64,000 nt of DNA from the NCBI RefSeq assembly GCF_000732605.1, contig NZ_JPME01000015.1:62001-126000 (forward strand). The letters run 5' to 3'. Each line of letters starts with the position of its first letter. Positions within the stretch are counted from its first letter, which is position 1. The notes below the pieces were generated by a model, which had not been told where the DNA came from, ran no database searches, and saw nothing but the letters and a program-made list of their open reading frames with translations. The position numbers and the translations under genes are program-made. Shown here one piece after another: positions 27,159-35,340 of the stretch. The DNA is from Lacrimispora celerecrescens (lineage in GTDB: Bacteria > Bacillota > Clostridia > Lachnospirales > Lachnospiraceae).

Positions 27159-28391
27159 ATGTCTAAATACGACAGTTATTTTTTGATGAAAGCAGAAGAA
27201 GTATCGGATTACGTTCAGGAGAAGCTCTCCTATTTTGATGCGGATGCCAGGCTGGAATGTAAGGAGATCGGAGACGGGAACTTGAATTACGTATTCCGTG
27301 TAAAGGATCTTGCAAACGGGAAAACCATCATTGTAAAGCAGGCAGGAGAAGCGCTTCGTATTTCAGCAGAAATGCATGTTTCCACCGACCGGGGAAGAAT
27401 TGAAGCAAAGATTCTTGGGATCCAGGATTCTTATGCACCGGGACTGGTTCCAAAGGTTTACTTATATGACGGAACCATGTGCGCCATGGTTATGGAGGAT
27501 ATGATCGGTCATACCATGATGCGAACCGGTCTGTTAAAGCATGAGATTTATCCCAAATTTGCGGATCATGTGACCACTTTTATGGTTCATTCCCTTCTAC
27601 GCACAACGGATATTGTCCTGGGACACAAAGAGAAAAAAGAGCTGGTTAAAAGCTTTATCAATCCGGACTTATGTGAGATTTCAGAGGACTTAGTATACAG
27701 CGAGCCCTTTATTGATTACAACAACAGGAACAATGTATTTCCGCCCAATGCGGATTTTGTTAAGAAGGAACTGTACGAGGATCAGGCCTTGCATCTGGAA
27801 GCTGCCAAGTTAAAATTTGAGTTCATGAACAATGCCCAGTCTCTGATCCATGGGGATTTACATACTGGCTCTGTATTTATCAATAAAGAGCACACTTACA
27901 TCTTTGATCCGGAATTCGCCTTCTTCGGGCCCATGGGCTATGATATCGGCAACGTCATTGCAAATATGTTTTTTGCATGGTGCAACGGCGACGCTACCAT
28001 AGAAGACGAAGGGGAAAAAGAAGAGTTCTGCGGCTGGTGCTTAAGGACCATTTCCGATATTGTGGACTTATTCATTGAAAAATACAACAAGGTTTTTGAC
28101 GAATACGTAACGGAAACCATGGCAAAAGTCCCGGGATTTAAAGAGTGGTATTTAGAAGGCATCCTTTCCGACACTGCAGGTGTGGCAGGACTTGAATCCA
28201 TCCGCCGTACCGTTGGAATGGCGAATGTGATTGATATCACTACAATTCCTGATGAGGAAAAACGGGCCAGGGCCGAAAAGATCGTCATTACGCTTGCAAA
28301 GAATTATATTATGAACCGTCGCAGCTTCCGGAGCGGAGCGGATTATTTAAATGCAATAAAAGAGGCAATAGGAACGTTTGAAAGCCGGTAA
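27159..28391 (+). CDS. mtnK: S-methyl-5-thioribose kinase (MtnK family)
   Basis: The 410-residue kinase belongs to the APH-like MtnK family, with the GDGNLNYVFRV nucleotide loop, IVKQAGEALR, catalytic IHGDLHTGSVF and metal-binding FDPEFAFFGPMGYDIG. MtnK phosphorylates 5-methylthioribose at C1 with ATP. Homologues also act on 5-deoxyribose, so sequence alone cannot separate the two. ATG 27159 has GGGGAAGG at 8 bp. Placement behind a ribose-type importer, instead of beside an MTA nucleosidase, suggests that it phosphorylates an imported free sugar. Confidence 0.92.
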   Translation: MSKYDSYFLMKAEEVSDYVQEKLSYFDADARLECKEIGDGNLNYVFRVKDLANGKTIIVKQAGEALRISAEMHVSTDRGRIEAKILGIQDSYAPGLVPKVYLYDGTMCAMVMEDMIGHTMMRTGLLKHEIYPKFADHVTTFMVHSLLRTTDIVLGHKEKKELVKSFINPDLCEISEDLVYSEPFIDYNNRNNVFPPNADFVKKELYEDQALHLEAAKLKFEFMNNAQSLIHGDLHTGSVFINKEHTYIFDPEFAFFGPMGYDIGNVIANMFFAWCNGDATIEDEGEKEEFCGWCLRTISDIVDLFIEKYNKVFDEYVTETMAKVPGFKEWYLEGILSDTAGVAGLESIRRTVGMANVIDITTIPDEEKRARAEKIVITLAKNYIMNRRSFRSGADYLNAIKEAIGTFESR

Positions 28392-28429
28392 TGCGGGATT
28401 GAAAGCCGGTAACAAGAAAGGGATAACAA

Positions 28430-29536
28430 ATGAGCGAAGAAACAAAAAAATCCATCATGGACTATGATACTGTTGCCCTTGATGAAGAGAATCATGCCCT
28501 GGTAATCATAGACCAGACGCAGCTTCCGTATCATACGGAAATCCTTTCCCTGACAAAACAGGAGGATATCTGGAATGCAATCTATCTTCTTCAGGTAAGA
28601 GGGGCGCCTGCCATCGGTGTGGCGGCAGCCATTGGCATCTATCTGGCTGCGAGAGAGATAGGAGCAGATGGTTTTGATGATTTTTATGCAGAATTTCAAA
28701 AGGCAAAGGACTATCTTGATTCCGCACGCCCCACTGCCGTCAATTTGTCATGGGCACTTAAACGGATGGAACAGGTGGTTTTAGAAAACAAAGAGAAAAC
28801 CGTCCCTGAGATCGTTGAGCTTCTCCATAAAGAGGCAATTGAGATCCGGGAAGAAGATATCTGGGTCTGCAAGATGATCGGGGAATATGGCCTGTCTCTT
28901 GTAAAACCGGATGACGGCCTTCTGACCCACTGCAATGCCGGGCAGCTGGCGACGGTAAAATACGGTACTGCAACGGCTCCCATGTACTTAGGACACGAAA
29001 GAGGCTATAACTTCCGCATCTTTTCGGACGAGACAAGACCTCTTCTTCAGGGAGCGAGACTGACCTCTTTCGAATTAAAGGAGTCAGGTCTTGATGTCAC
29101 AGTGATTTGTGACAACATGTCGGCGACCGTCATGAGAAATGGCTGGGTTGATGCCGTATTTGTAGGCTGTGACCGGGTGGCTGCCAACGGAGATACTGCA
29201 AATAAGATCGGAACCTCCATGGTGGCTCTTGCAGCCAAACGCTATGGTGTGCCTATGTATATCTGCGCCCCAACCTCCACCATTGATCTGAACACTCTTA
29301 CCGGTAAGGAGATCCACATTGAGGAACGTCCGGCAGAGGAAGTAGTGGAAATGTGGTATAAAAAACGGATGGCACCGGAAGGTGTAAAGGTATTCAATCC
29401 GGCATTTGATGTGACTGATCATGATTTAATCGCAGGGATCGTAACGGAATACGGGATCGCCAGAGCACCCTATACAGAATCATTAAAAGAAATATTTAAG
29501 AAGAAGGAAGAGGCCCTGAAAGCAAAGAAAATGTAA
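28430..29536 (+). CDS. mtnA: S-methyl-5-thioribose-1-phosphate isomerase (MtnA family)
   Basis: The 368-residue protein matches the MtnA branch of the eIF2B-like family, with VRGAPAIGVAAAIG, THCNAGQLAT (catalytic Cys168) and GCDRVAANGDTANKIGT (catalytic Asp248). It converts the aldose-1-phosphate made by MtnK to the ketose-1-phosphate. The usual next enzymes of the methionine salvage route (MtnB, MtnW/X, MtnD) are absent; instead a class II aldolase gene lies in the co-regulated microcompartment operon. The same chemistry serves 5-deoxyribose disposal. A bidirectional terminator follows. Confidence 0.93.
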   Translation: MSEETKKSIMDYDTVALDEENHALVIIDQTQLPYHTEILSLTKQEDIWNAIYLLQVRGAPAIGVAAAIGIYLAAREIGADGFDDFYAEFQKAKDYLDSARPTAVNLSWALKRMEQVVLENKEKTVPEIVELLHKEAIEIREEDIWVCKMIGEYGLSLVKPDDGLLTHCNAGQLATVKYGTATAPMYLGHERGYNFRIFSDETRPLLQGARLTSFELKESGLDVTVICDNMSATVMRNGWVDAVFVGCDRVAANGDTANKIGTSMVALAAKRYGVPMYICAPTSTIDLNTLTGKEIHIEERPAEEVVEMWYKKRMAPEGVKVFNPAFDVTDHDLIAGIVTEYGIARAPYTESLKEIFKKKEEALKAKKM

Positions 29537-29565
29537 GTGATTGCCGGCTGAACCTGGCAAATGAA

Positions 29566-29600
29566 AAGAGGATGTCTCATAGGAACTGAGACATCCTCTT
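29566..29600. terminator. Bidirectional terminator between mtnA and the DeoR-type gene
   Basis: AAGAGGATGTCTCA (29566-29579) and TGAGACATCCTCTT (29587-29600) form a perfect 14-bp stem with a 7-nt loop between two convergent genes. Confidence 0.88.
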
Positions 29601-29612
29601 GCCAAAATCAGA

Positions 29613-30380
29613 TCATGCTTCCGCAGCTTCAAGAAGCTCTACGTTGTTCTTTAAAAGGTATTCTCTCCATTGTTCATTCATCTGCTTGTCGGTGACCAGC
29701 CCTTTGATGGTTTCGAAGCCGGATATCCGGATGAATGAGGTTTTATCGAATTTGGAGTGATCGGCGATCAGATACACATGATTGCTCCGGGTCATCAGTG
29801 TCTGGCGTATGGCAGCAATGGCTTCGTTGGAATCGGTGATCCCGTGTTCCATGGAAACGCTTCTGCAGGACATAAAGGTTTTGTCTAAGTAAAAGGATTC
29901 TAAGTTCCGGATCGCAGTAGTACCTACAAAGGCTTTGTCCCGGGGCGTATAAGAGCCTCCGATGGAGATGAGGCGGATGTCCTCTTTGTCATAAAGTTCA
30001 TTGATGATCAGCAGGGAATTTGTCACCACGGTGAGGCGCATCCCCTGGAGAGATTTTGCCAGCTGCAGGGCCGTGGTAGAGGCATCTAAGAAAATAGAGT
30101 CACCGTTGTGGATGACTGACAGGCATTTTTTTGCGATGATCTGTTTGCTTTCCATATATGCGGTTTCCCGGATCGTTAATTCTACATTATTCTCAACCCC
30201 GTCTTGAATGAATGCACCGCCGTATGTTCTGGTCAGGAATCCGTCATCCTCCAATTGCTTTAAATCCCGCCGAATGGTTTCTTCGGTCACGGAAAAGATC
30301 TTGGAAAGTTCGGTCACCGTAACACTTTTCTTTTCTAAAATAATATCTTTGATCTTGGCTTTCCTTGTCACTGCTAACAT
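29613..30380 (-). CDS. DeoR-family transcriptional repressor
   Basis: The 255-residue regulator has an N-terminal winged helix-turn-helix (SVTVTELSKIFSVTEETIRR then DLKQLEDDGFLTRTYGGA) and a C-terminal sugar-phosphate-sensing domain (DSIFLDASTTALQLAKSL, VTNS, LISIGGSYTPRDKAFVG). DeoR proteins are usually relieved by a phosphorylated sugar intermediate. ATG 30380 was preferred over ATG 30386 because AAAGGA lies 8 bp before the former. It stands between the ABC-mtnK-mtnA operon and the microcompartment operon, and identical A-rich repeats precede both, so it probably controls both in response to a ketose-1-phosphate. Confidence 0.9.
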   Translation of the reverse strand: MLAVTRKAKIKDIILEKKSVTVTELSKIFSVTEETIRRDLKQLEDDGFLTRTYGGAFIQDGVENNVELTIRETAYMESKQIIAKKCLSVIHNGDSIFLDASTTALQLAKSLQGMRLTVVTNSLLIINELYDKEDIRLISIGGSYTPRDKAFVGTTAIRNLESFYLDKTFMSCRSVSMEHGITDSNEAIAAIRQTLMTRSNHVYLIADHSKFDKTSFIRISGFETIKGLVTDKQMNEQWREYLLKNNVELLEAAEA

Positions 30381-30536
30381 AGGCATGTTCCTTTCTTTCT
30401 GGCAATAAAAGTTAATTAAAATAAAATGCAATATAAAACCATAAAAATCATGTGGCATATATGTATATTGTATAATTATTTTGTTTAAATGTAAAGAAGA
30501 AATAGCTGAAATAAAAATAAAACAGTAAAAACAGAA

Positions 30537-30595
30537 ATAAAACAACATAAAACATTGACAAACAGACACAAAAATGGTAAAAATACAGTATAAAA
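30537..30595. promoter_or_regulatory. Promoter and operator of the microcompartment operon (shared repeats)
   Basis: ATAAAACAACATAAAACA (30537-30554) and ATACAGTATAAAA (30583-30595) are identical to elements in front of operon 1. TTGACA at 30555-30560 and TAAAAA at 30578-30583 with 17 bp spacing and an upstream TGG form the likely promoter, embedded in the repeats. The region also serves the divergent regulator gene. Confidence 0.75.
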
Positions 30596-30650
30596 GATGA
30601 AAGTTCGGACAGAAAGAACACGTAGTTGTTTGGACTTTGGAGGTAAAGAT

Positions 30651-31610
30651 ATGATGACAGTTCAAGGCGTAAAGTACATGTCTGATTTTGAAGCCAAAAA
30701 GGCAATTTTGGATATCGGCAGACGTATGTACGAAAAAGGCTTTGTAGCCTCGAATGATGGAAACATCAGCTGTAAGGTAGGGCCAAACACCATCTGGACG
30801 ACGCCAACCGGGGTATCAAAAGGTTTTATGACTCAGGATATGCTGGTGAAAATGGATTTAAACGGAAAAGTGCTGATGGGAAGATGGAAGCCCTCCTCGG
30901 AAGTAAAAATGCATTTAAGGGTTTATAAGGAAAATCCGGATGTACTGGCAGTTACCCACGCCCATCCTTTGGTGGCGACCAGCTTTGCCATTGCCGGGAT
31001 CAGTCTGGATGCCGCAATCCTTACGGAAGCGGTGCTAGGGCTTGGGTCTATCCCGGTTGCAAAATATGCAACACCGGGTACTGACGAAGTTCCTAATTCC
31101 ATTGCACCCTTTGTGAACACTCACAATGGCGTGCTTCTTGCAAACCACGGAGCGCTGACTTGGGGAAAAGATATTTACCAGGCGTTTTACCGGCTGGAAT
31201 CCATTGAATATTATGCGACTATATTGATGTATACCGGCAATATCATCGGACGCCAGAATCTGCTTTCCTGCGATCAGGTAAATAAGCTGCTGGATATCCG
31301 TCATAAGCTTGGTATCACGGCAGGCGGGATTCCCCCGTGTTCTGCAGAAGAAACGAATATGAAGGATGTGGTCACGATAGCAGATGTCCGCCCGGCAGAG
31401 CAGTTAGGAAAAGGGACGGCACTAAAAGGGGTAACATCCATTGTAAGGCCGGGAGAGAGCTTGCCAGCCTCCGGCTGCGGCTGTACCGGTGTGGCGCAGA
31501 AGACCTTGACCATAGAGGATCAGAAGCCTATGGAGGCCGAAGCGTTAGGAAAGGCAAAAAAGGAAATCATAGCCGAAGTAGTGAGAAGAGTGATAGAGCA
31601 GCTAAACTAG
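30651..31610 (+). CDS. Class II aldolase (5-deoxy-/5-methylthio-ribulose-1-phosphate aldolase candidate) with C-terminal targeting helix
   Basis: Residues about 8-215 form a fuculose-aldolase fold: GNISCKV, TTPTGVSKG, SSEVKMHLRVY (catalytic Glu), VTHAHPLVATSF (two zinc His) and LLANHGALTWG (third His). A Gly/Cys-containing linker (about 235-295) and a terminal amphipathic helix (KKEIIAEVVRRVIEQLN) follow, a typical microcompartment encapsulation tail. ATG 30651 has GGAGG at 7 bp. It should split a ketose-1-phosphate into DHAP and an aldehyde. Being preceded by an MtnK/MtnA operon points to acetaldehyde or methylthioacetaldehyde as product; L-fuculose-1-P or L-rhamnulose-1-P would give lactaldehyde. 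The substrate is inferred. Confidence 0.88.
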   Translation: MMTVQGVKYMSDFEAKKAILDIGRRMYEKGFVASNDGNISCKVGPNTIWTTPTGVSKGFMTQDMLVKMDLNGKVLMGRWKPSSEVKMHLRVYKENPDVLAVTHAHPLVATSFAIAGISLDAAILTEAVLGLGSIPVAKYATPGTDEVPNSIAPFVNTHNGVLLANHGALTWGKDIYQAFYRLESIEYYATILMYTGNIIGRQNLLSCDQVNKLLDIRHKLGITAGGIPPCSAEETNMKDVVTIADVRPAEQLGKGTALKGVTSIVRPGESLPASGCGCTGVAQKTLTIEDQKPMEAEALGKAKKEIIAEVVRRVIEQLN

Positions 31611-31619
31611 GAGGCAATT

Positions 31620-33041
31620 ATGGAAATTGGGGCAAAAGAGATAGAACTGATTGTAAAGGAAGTGCTTGCAGGCATTGAAAATAAAATTACAAAGCCTATA
31701 AATATTCCTTCCCAAAGTGAGAGCGGGGTATTTGAACGGGTGGAGGATGCCATCCAGGCGGCCTACATAGCCCAGCGTGAGTGGGCCCAGCGTTACCGGG
31801 TAGAAGACAGGCGAAGAATCATTGAAGCCATACGTCTGGCCGCAAAAAGCCACGCAAAAACCCTTGCAAAAATGGTTTGGGAAGAAACCGGAATGGGGCG
31901 TTTTGAGGATAAGATCCAGAAGCACATGGCTGTTATTGATAAAACTCCTGGCGTGGAATGTCTGACCACAGATGCCATTTCAGGTGATGAAGGGTTAATG
32001 ATAGAGGAATATGCTCCTTTTGGAGTGATCGGAGCGATTACACCCTCTACCAATCCCACAGAAACCATAATTAATAATACCATCAGTATGATAGCCGGAG
32101 GAAATTCTGTTGTGTTTAATGTCCATCCGGGGGCAAAAAGATGTTGTGCCTATTGTCTGCAGCTTCTTCATCAGACCATTGTGGAAAACGGAGGTCCGGC
32201 AAATTTAATCACCATGCAGAAAGAGCCGACCATGGAGGCAGTGAGCAAAATGACGGCTGATCCCAGAATCCGCCTCATGGTTGGAACTGGAGGAATGCCC
32301 ATGGTTAATGCCCTGCTTCGCTCCGGAAAGAAGACTATCGGAGCTGGTGCGGGAAACCCGCCGGTCATTGTAGACGATACGGCTGATATAGATCTTGCGG
32401 CAAAAGAGATTTACCGTGGAGCTTCTTTTGATAACAACATTTTGTGCCTGGCGGAAAAGGAAGTTTTTGTCATGGAACGTGTTGCGGATGAACTGGTAAA
32501 TAAGCTGGTAAAGGAAGGCGCATACCTGCTTAATTCCACGGAGTTAAATGAAATTCTTAAATTTGCCATGATTGAACGAGACGGCAGCTATGAAGTGAAT
32601 AAACAATGGGTCGGAAAGGATGCGGCTCTGTTTTTAGAAGCTATAGGGGTCTCCGGACACAAGGATGTCCGTCTTCTGATCTGTGAGACAGACAGAAGCC
32701 ATCCCTTTGTGATGGTAGAGCAGCTGATGCCCATACTTCCCATTGTACGTTTGAGGACTTTTGAGGAATGTGTGGAGTGCGCAGTAGCGGCAGAATCGGG
32801 CAATCGCCATACGGCATCCATGTTCTCCAGAAATGTTGAGAACATGACGAAGTTTGGAAAAGTGATTGAAACAACCATTTTTACGAAGAACGGCTCAACC
32901 TTAAAAGGCGTAGGGATCGGCGGAGAGGGCCATACGACCATGACGATTGCAGGTCCTACCGGAGAAGGCCTTACCTGTGCAAGAAGCTTTACCAGAAGAC
33001 GGAGGTGTATGCTGGCAGAAGGAGGCCTGCGGATCATCTAG
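31620..33041 (+). CDS. CoA-acylating aldehyde dehydrogenase of a microcompartment (PduP/EutE-like)
   Basis: The 473-residue enzyme has an N-terminal amphipathic segment (MEIGAKEIELIVKEVLAGIE), a short linker and a CoA-acylating aldehyde dehydrogenase body with TPSTNPTETI, VGTGGM and catalytic Cys276 in NNILCLAEKE. It oxidises an aldehyde with NAD+ and CoA to acyl-CoA. The N-terminal segment is the known type of encapsulation peptide that targets PduP to the shell lumen. It begins 9 bp after the aldolase and is followed by shell genes, so it should consume the aldolase's aldehyde product inside the compartment. No frame defect is seen. Confidence 0.94.
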   Translation: MEIGAKEIELIVKEVLAGIENKITKPINIPSQSESGVFERVEDAIQAAYIAQREWAQRYRVEDRRRIIEAIRLAAKSHAKTLAKMVWEETGMGRFEDKIQKHMAVIDKTPGVECLTTDAISGDEGLMIEEYAPFGVIGAITPSTNPTETIINNTISMIAGGNSVVFNVHPGAKRCCAYCLQLLHQTIVENGGPANLITMQKEPTMEAVSKMTADPRIRLMVGTGGMPMVNALLRSGKKTIGAGAGNPPVIVDDTADIDLAAKEIYRGASFDNNILCLAEKEVFVMERVADELVNKLVKEGAYLLNSTELNEILKFAMIERDGSYEVNKQWVGKDAALFLEAIGVSGHKDVRLLICETDRSHPFVMVEQLMPILPIVRLRTFEECVECAVAAESGNRHTASMFSRNVENMTKFGKVIETTIFTKNGSTLKGVGIGGEGHTTMTIAGPTGEGLTCARSFTRRRRCMLAEGGLRII

Positions 33042-33057
33042 AGAGGGGAAGGTACAT

Positions 33058-33396
33058 ATGGCAATCGGCTTTTTGGAGTGTGCAGGATATGGTGCTGTTC
33101 TTTATGCCATGGATAAGGCCTGTAAAGCGGCAAATATTCGGATCATCGGTATTGACACCATCAATCCAAAAGATACGTCCGCATTCATTCCCCTTACGGT
33201 CCAGGTGAAATTTGAAGGCGGAATTGATGATGTGAAAGAGGCCTGTGAAACGGCAGAACGGGCAGCTCTTAAATTTAACAGTCCGAATGAGGTTCTGACA
33301 GAGATTATAGAAAACCCATATGAGGGAACAAAAGCGTTGTCTCATATAACAAAAGTATCTTTAGAGGAAAAAAACATTATAAATTTCAGGAGGTAG
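33058..33396 (+). CDS. BMC-domain shell protein (hexamer type), divergent
   Basis: The 112-residue protein has one BMC domain with a divergent sequence: AIGFLECAGYGAVLYAMDKACKAANI and a C-terminal helix extension after residue 90. ATG 33058 has GAGGGGAAGG upstream. BMC-H proteins form hexagonal tiles of the shell facets, with a central pore. It differs strongly from the two PduA/EutM-like proteins downstream, so it may have a specialised pore or edge role. It is in the core of the operon, 16 bp after the aldehyde dehydrogenase. Confidence 0.85.
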   Translation: MAIGFLECAGYGAVLYAMDKACKAANIRIIGIDTINPKDTSAFIPLTVQVKFEGGIDDVKEACETAERAALKFNSPNEVLTEIIENPYEGTKALSHITKVSLEEKNIINFRR

Positions 33397-33402
33397 CAAG
33401 AT

Positions 33403-33681
33403 ATGGCATCCACATCAATTGGGTTAGTTGAAACAAGGGGTTTAACAGCATCCATCGAAGCAGCAGATGCAATGTTAAAGGCGGCGGACGTTGAGCTTGT
33501 GGGAACCGAGAAAATCGGCTCTGGTCTGGTAACCGTCATTGTAACCGGAGAAGTAGGCGCGGTAAAGGCAGCTACGGAAGCAGGAGAGGCGGCAGCGTCC
33601 AGAATTGGTGAGTTGGTTGCAGTCCATGTGATCCCCAGGCCGCATCAGGACATTGACAAAATTTTGCCAAGGATCAAATAG
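33403..33681 (+). CDS. BMC-H shell protein, PduA/EutM type
   Basis: The 92-residue protein is a canonical single-BMC-domain hexamer subunit: [40 protein letters not shown] with the pore-loop region KIGSG, and the terminal VHVIPRPH. It would make the bulk of the facets. The protein is very close in sequence to the one at 34063, so the pair looks like a recent tandem duplication separated by another shell gene. AGGAGG precedes the ATG. Confidence 0.95.
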   Translation: MASTSIGLVETRGLTASIEAADAMLKAADVELVGTEKIGSGLVTVIVTGEVGAVKAATEAGEAAASRIGELVAVHVIPRPHQDIDKILPRIK

Positions 33682-33702
33682 ACATCAGCAAAGGTGGGCG
33701 TC

Positions 33703-34062
33703 ATGAAAACAAACCGAAACGCCATAGGGGTTTTAGAAATCAATTATTATGCCAATACCGTTGTGGTGGTAGACCAGGCCTTAAAGGCAGCTGAAGTGGA
33801 AATCGTAAGCTGTCATAAGAAACTGGGGGGAAGGATGTGCCACACGGTATTAGCGGGTGAGACTTCGGCGGTTCGTGCCGCCGTGGAGGCGGCCAGAGAT
33901 GCGGGACGGATCGTGGGAGATGGCAATGTAAAAGTATCCATATCCATTGAAAACCCTCATCCGGAGGTGCTCAAGCTTTTAAATATGATAGATAAGCATG
34001 AAAACGAGAAGGTATCTGTAAAACCAGAGGAAGAACAACACAAACTTAAGGAGGAAAAGTAA
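33703..34062 (+). CDS. BMC-domain shell protein with charged C-terminal tail
   Basis: The 119-residue protein has a divergent BMC domain (AIGVLEINYYANTVVVVDQALK, VLAGETSAVRAAVEAARDAG) with the pore region CHKKLGGRMCH containing two Cys and two His, plus a Lys/Glu-rich tail from about residue 98. ATG 33703 has AAAGGTGG about 6 bp upstream. The Cys/His residues at the pore loop might bind a metal or Fe-S centre, which some shell pores do, but this is only a possibility. It lies between the two PduA/EutM-type genes. Confidence 0.85.
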   Translation: MKTNRNAIGVLEINYYANTVVVVDQALKAAEVEIVSCHKKLGGRMCHTVLAGETSAVRAAVEAARDAGRIVGDGNVKVSISIENPHPEVLKLLNMIDKHENEKVSVKPEEEQHKLKEEK

Positions 34063-34362
34063 ATGGCAGAGACAGCAGTAAAAAAGGGAATGTTAGCATT
34101 AGGGATGATTGAGACAAGGGGCCTTACCGCATCCATCGAGGCGGCAGATGCCATGTTAAAAGCAGCGGACGTTGAAATGGTTGGAACTGAGAAAATCGGC
34201 TCCGGTTTGGTATCAGTTATGGTTCAGGGAGATGTTGGAGCTGTTAAGGCTGCAGTGGAAGCAGGAGAGGAAGCAGCATCCAGAGTGGGAGAGGTAGTAG
34301 CAGTTCATGTGATCCCAAGACCACATAATTCCATAGGCGGAATCCTTCCGTTCCTTAAATAA
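34063..34362 (+). CDS. BMC-H shell protein, PduA/EutM type (paralogue of 33403)
   Basis: The 99-residue protein repeats the core of the 33403 product almost residue by residue ([44 protein letters not shown]) but has an N-terminal extension ([12 protein letters not shown]) and a different last segment. Its ATG directly follows the previous stop, with AAGGAGG upstream. It would co-assemble in facets. No trimeric (tandem-domain) BMC-T protein is seen in the window, which is unusual for a complete locus unless one lies elsewhere. Confidence 0.94.
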   Translation: MAETAVKKGMLALGMIETRGLTASIEAADAMLKAADVEMVGTEKIGSGLVSVMVQGDVGAVKAAVEAGEEAASRVGEVVAVHVIPRPHNSIGGILPFLK

Positions 34363-34398
34363 TAAGAACAGGAAAGTGCTTAAGGGCGGAGGCTTACA

Positions 34399-35054
34399 AT
34401 GGAAAACAGGGAAGAACTGATTCAGAAGGTAACCGCACTGGTCCTGGATAACTGGAAGAGGCTTAGCACACAGCCTTACCAGGTTCCCGTAGGAATCTCA
34501 GCAAGGCATGTGCATCTTTCTAAGGAACATGTGGAAATACTTTTCGGAGCCGGCTATCGGCTGACTCCCATGAAGCATTAAGCCAACCGGGGCAGTTTGC
34601 CTGTGAAGAGCAGGTTGCCGTCTCCGGCCCGGCCGGAACACTTCCTAAGGTTCGGATTCTTGGGCCGGAGAGAAAACAAAGCCAGGTGGAGATGGCCTCC
34701 GGTGACTGCAGGATCCTGGGAATACAGCCGGCCGTAAGATCGTCAGGAGATTTAAAGGGAACTCCCGGGGTAATGCTCAAAGGACCAAAGGGAGAGATCC
34801 TGCTGACAGAGGGCGTTATTATCGCAGACCGTCATATCCATATGACACCGGAAGATGCCAAATGGTTCGGGGTATCGGATCGGGACAGGGTAAGCGTTGC
34901 GGTCGATGGGCCAAAGGGCGGTTTACTCGGTCATGTGCTTATTCGTGTTACTCATGACAGCAGGCTGGATTTCCATGTGGACACAGATGATGCCAATGCA
35001 TTCCAGTTAAAGCAGGGGCAGTGGGTAACCATTAGAAAGGAAGAGGCTAGGTGA
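34399..35054 (+). pseudogene. pduL: PduL-type phosphate acyltransferase, interrupted by a -1 frameshift
   Basis: PduL transfers the acyl group from CoA to phosphate. The first frame (34399-34581) encodes an N-terminal helix (likely encapsulation peptide) and [13 protein letters not shown] with zinc His residues, then hits TAA at 34579. The -1 frame continues at once with the normal PduL sequence, including IADRHIHMT with further zinc-binding His, LTEGVII and a terminal RLDFHVDTDDANAF. Restoring one T in CATTAAG would give CATTTAAG (His-Leu-Ser) and a 218-residue intact protein. Either the gene is broken, or the read has a homopolymer error. The stop overlaps the next start as GTGA. Confidence 0.88.
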
Positions 35055-35311
35055 TATTAGGAACAATAATGGGAACTGTGGTTTCCACGAGAAAATGCAG
35101 GAACCTGGTTGGGTTCAAGCTTCTTTTGGTAGAACCTTTTTATGGGAATAAAAAGGATATTTTTGTGGCGGCCGATACCATTGGTGCAGGGATTGGAGAA
35201 CTGGTATTGGTAACCACGGATAATACGACTCAATATGCGCTGGACCGTTCGGCACCGATTGATGCCTACATTGTGGGCATTGTAGATGCACCGCCGCAGC
35301 CGGGAAGGTAA
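35051..35311 (+). CDS. EutN/CcmL-type pentameric vertex protein
   Basis: The 86-residue beta-barrel protein starts at GTG 35051, overlapping the pduL TGA, and carries the family features MILGTIMGTVVSTRK, GAGIGELVLVTT and the YIVGIVD segment. EutN/CcmL proteins form pentamers that close the vertices of microcompartment shells. Its presence with four BMC-H genes shows that a closed shell is encoded. Confidence 0.95.
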   Translation: MILGTIMGTVVSTRKCRNLVGFKLLLVEPFYGNKKDIFVAADTIGAGIGELVLVTTDNTTQYALDRSAPIDAYIVGIVDAPPQPGR

Positions 35312-35340
35312 GGTTTATTGTAATAGGAGAGGTTTAGCTT

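Noticed and set aside
33403-34362. Near-repeat DNA in the shell region suggesting a mobile or repeat element
   Set aside because: The similarity is explained by two paralogous BMC-H genes; there are no inverted ends or transposase.
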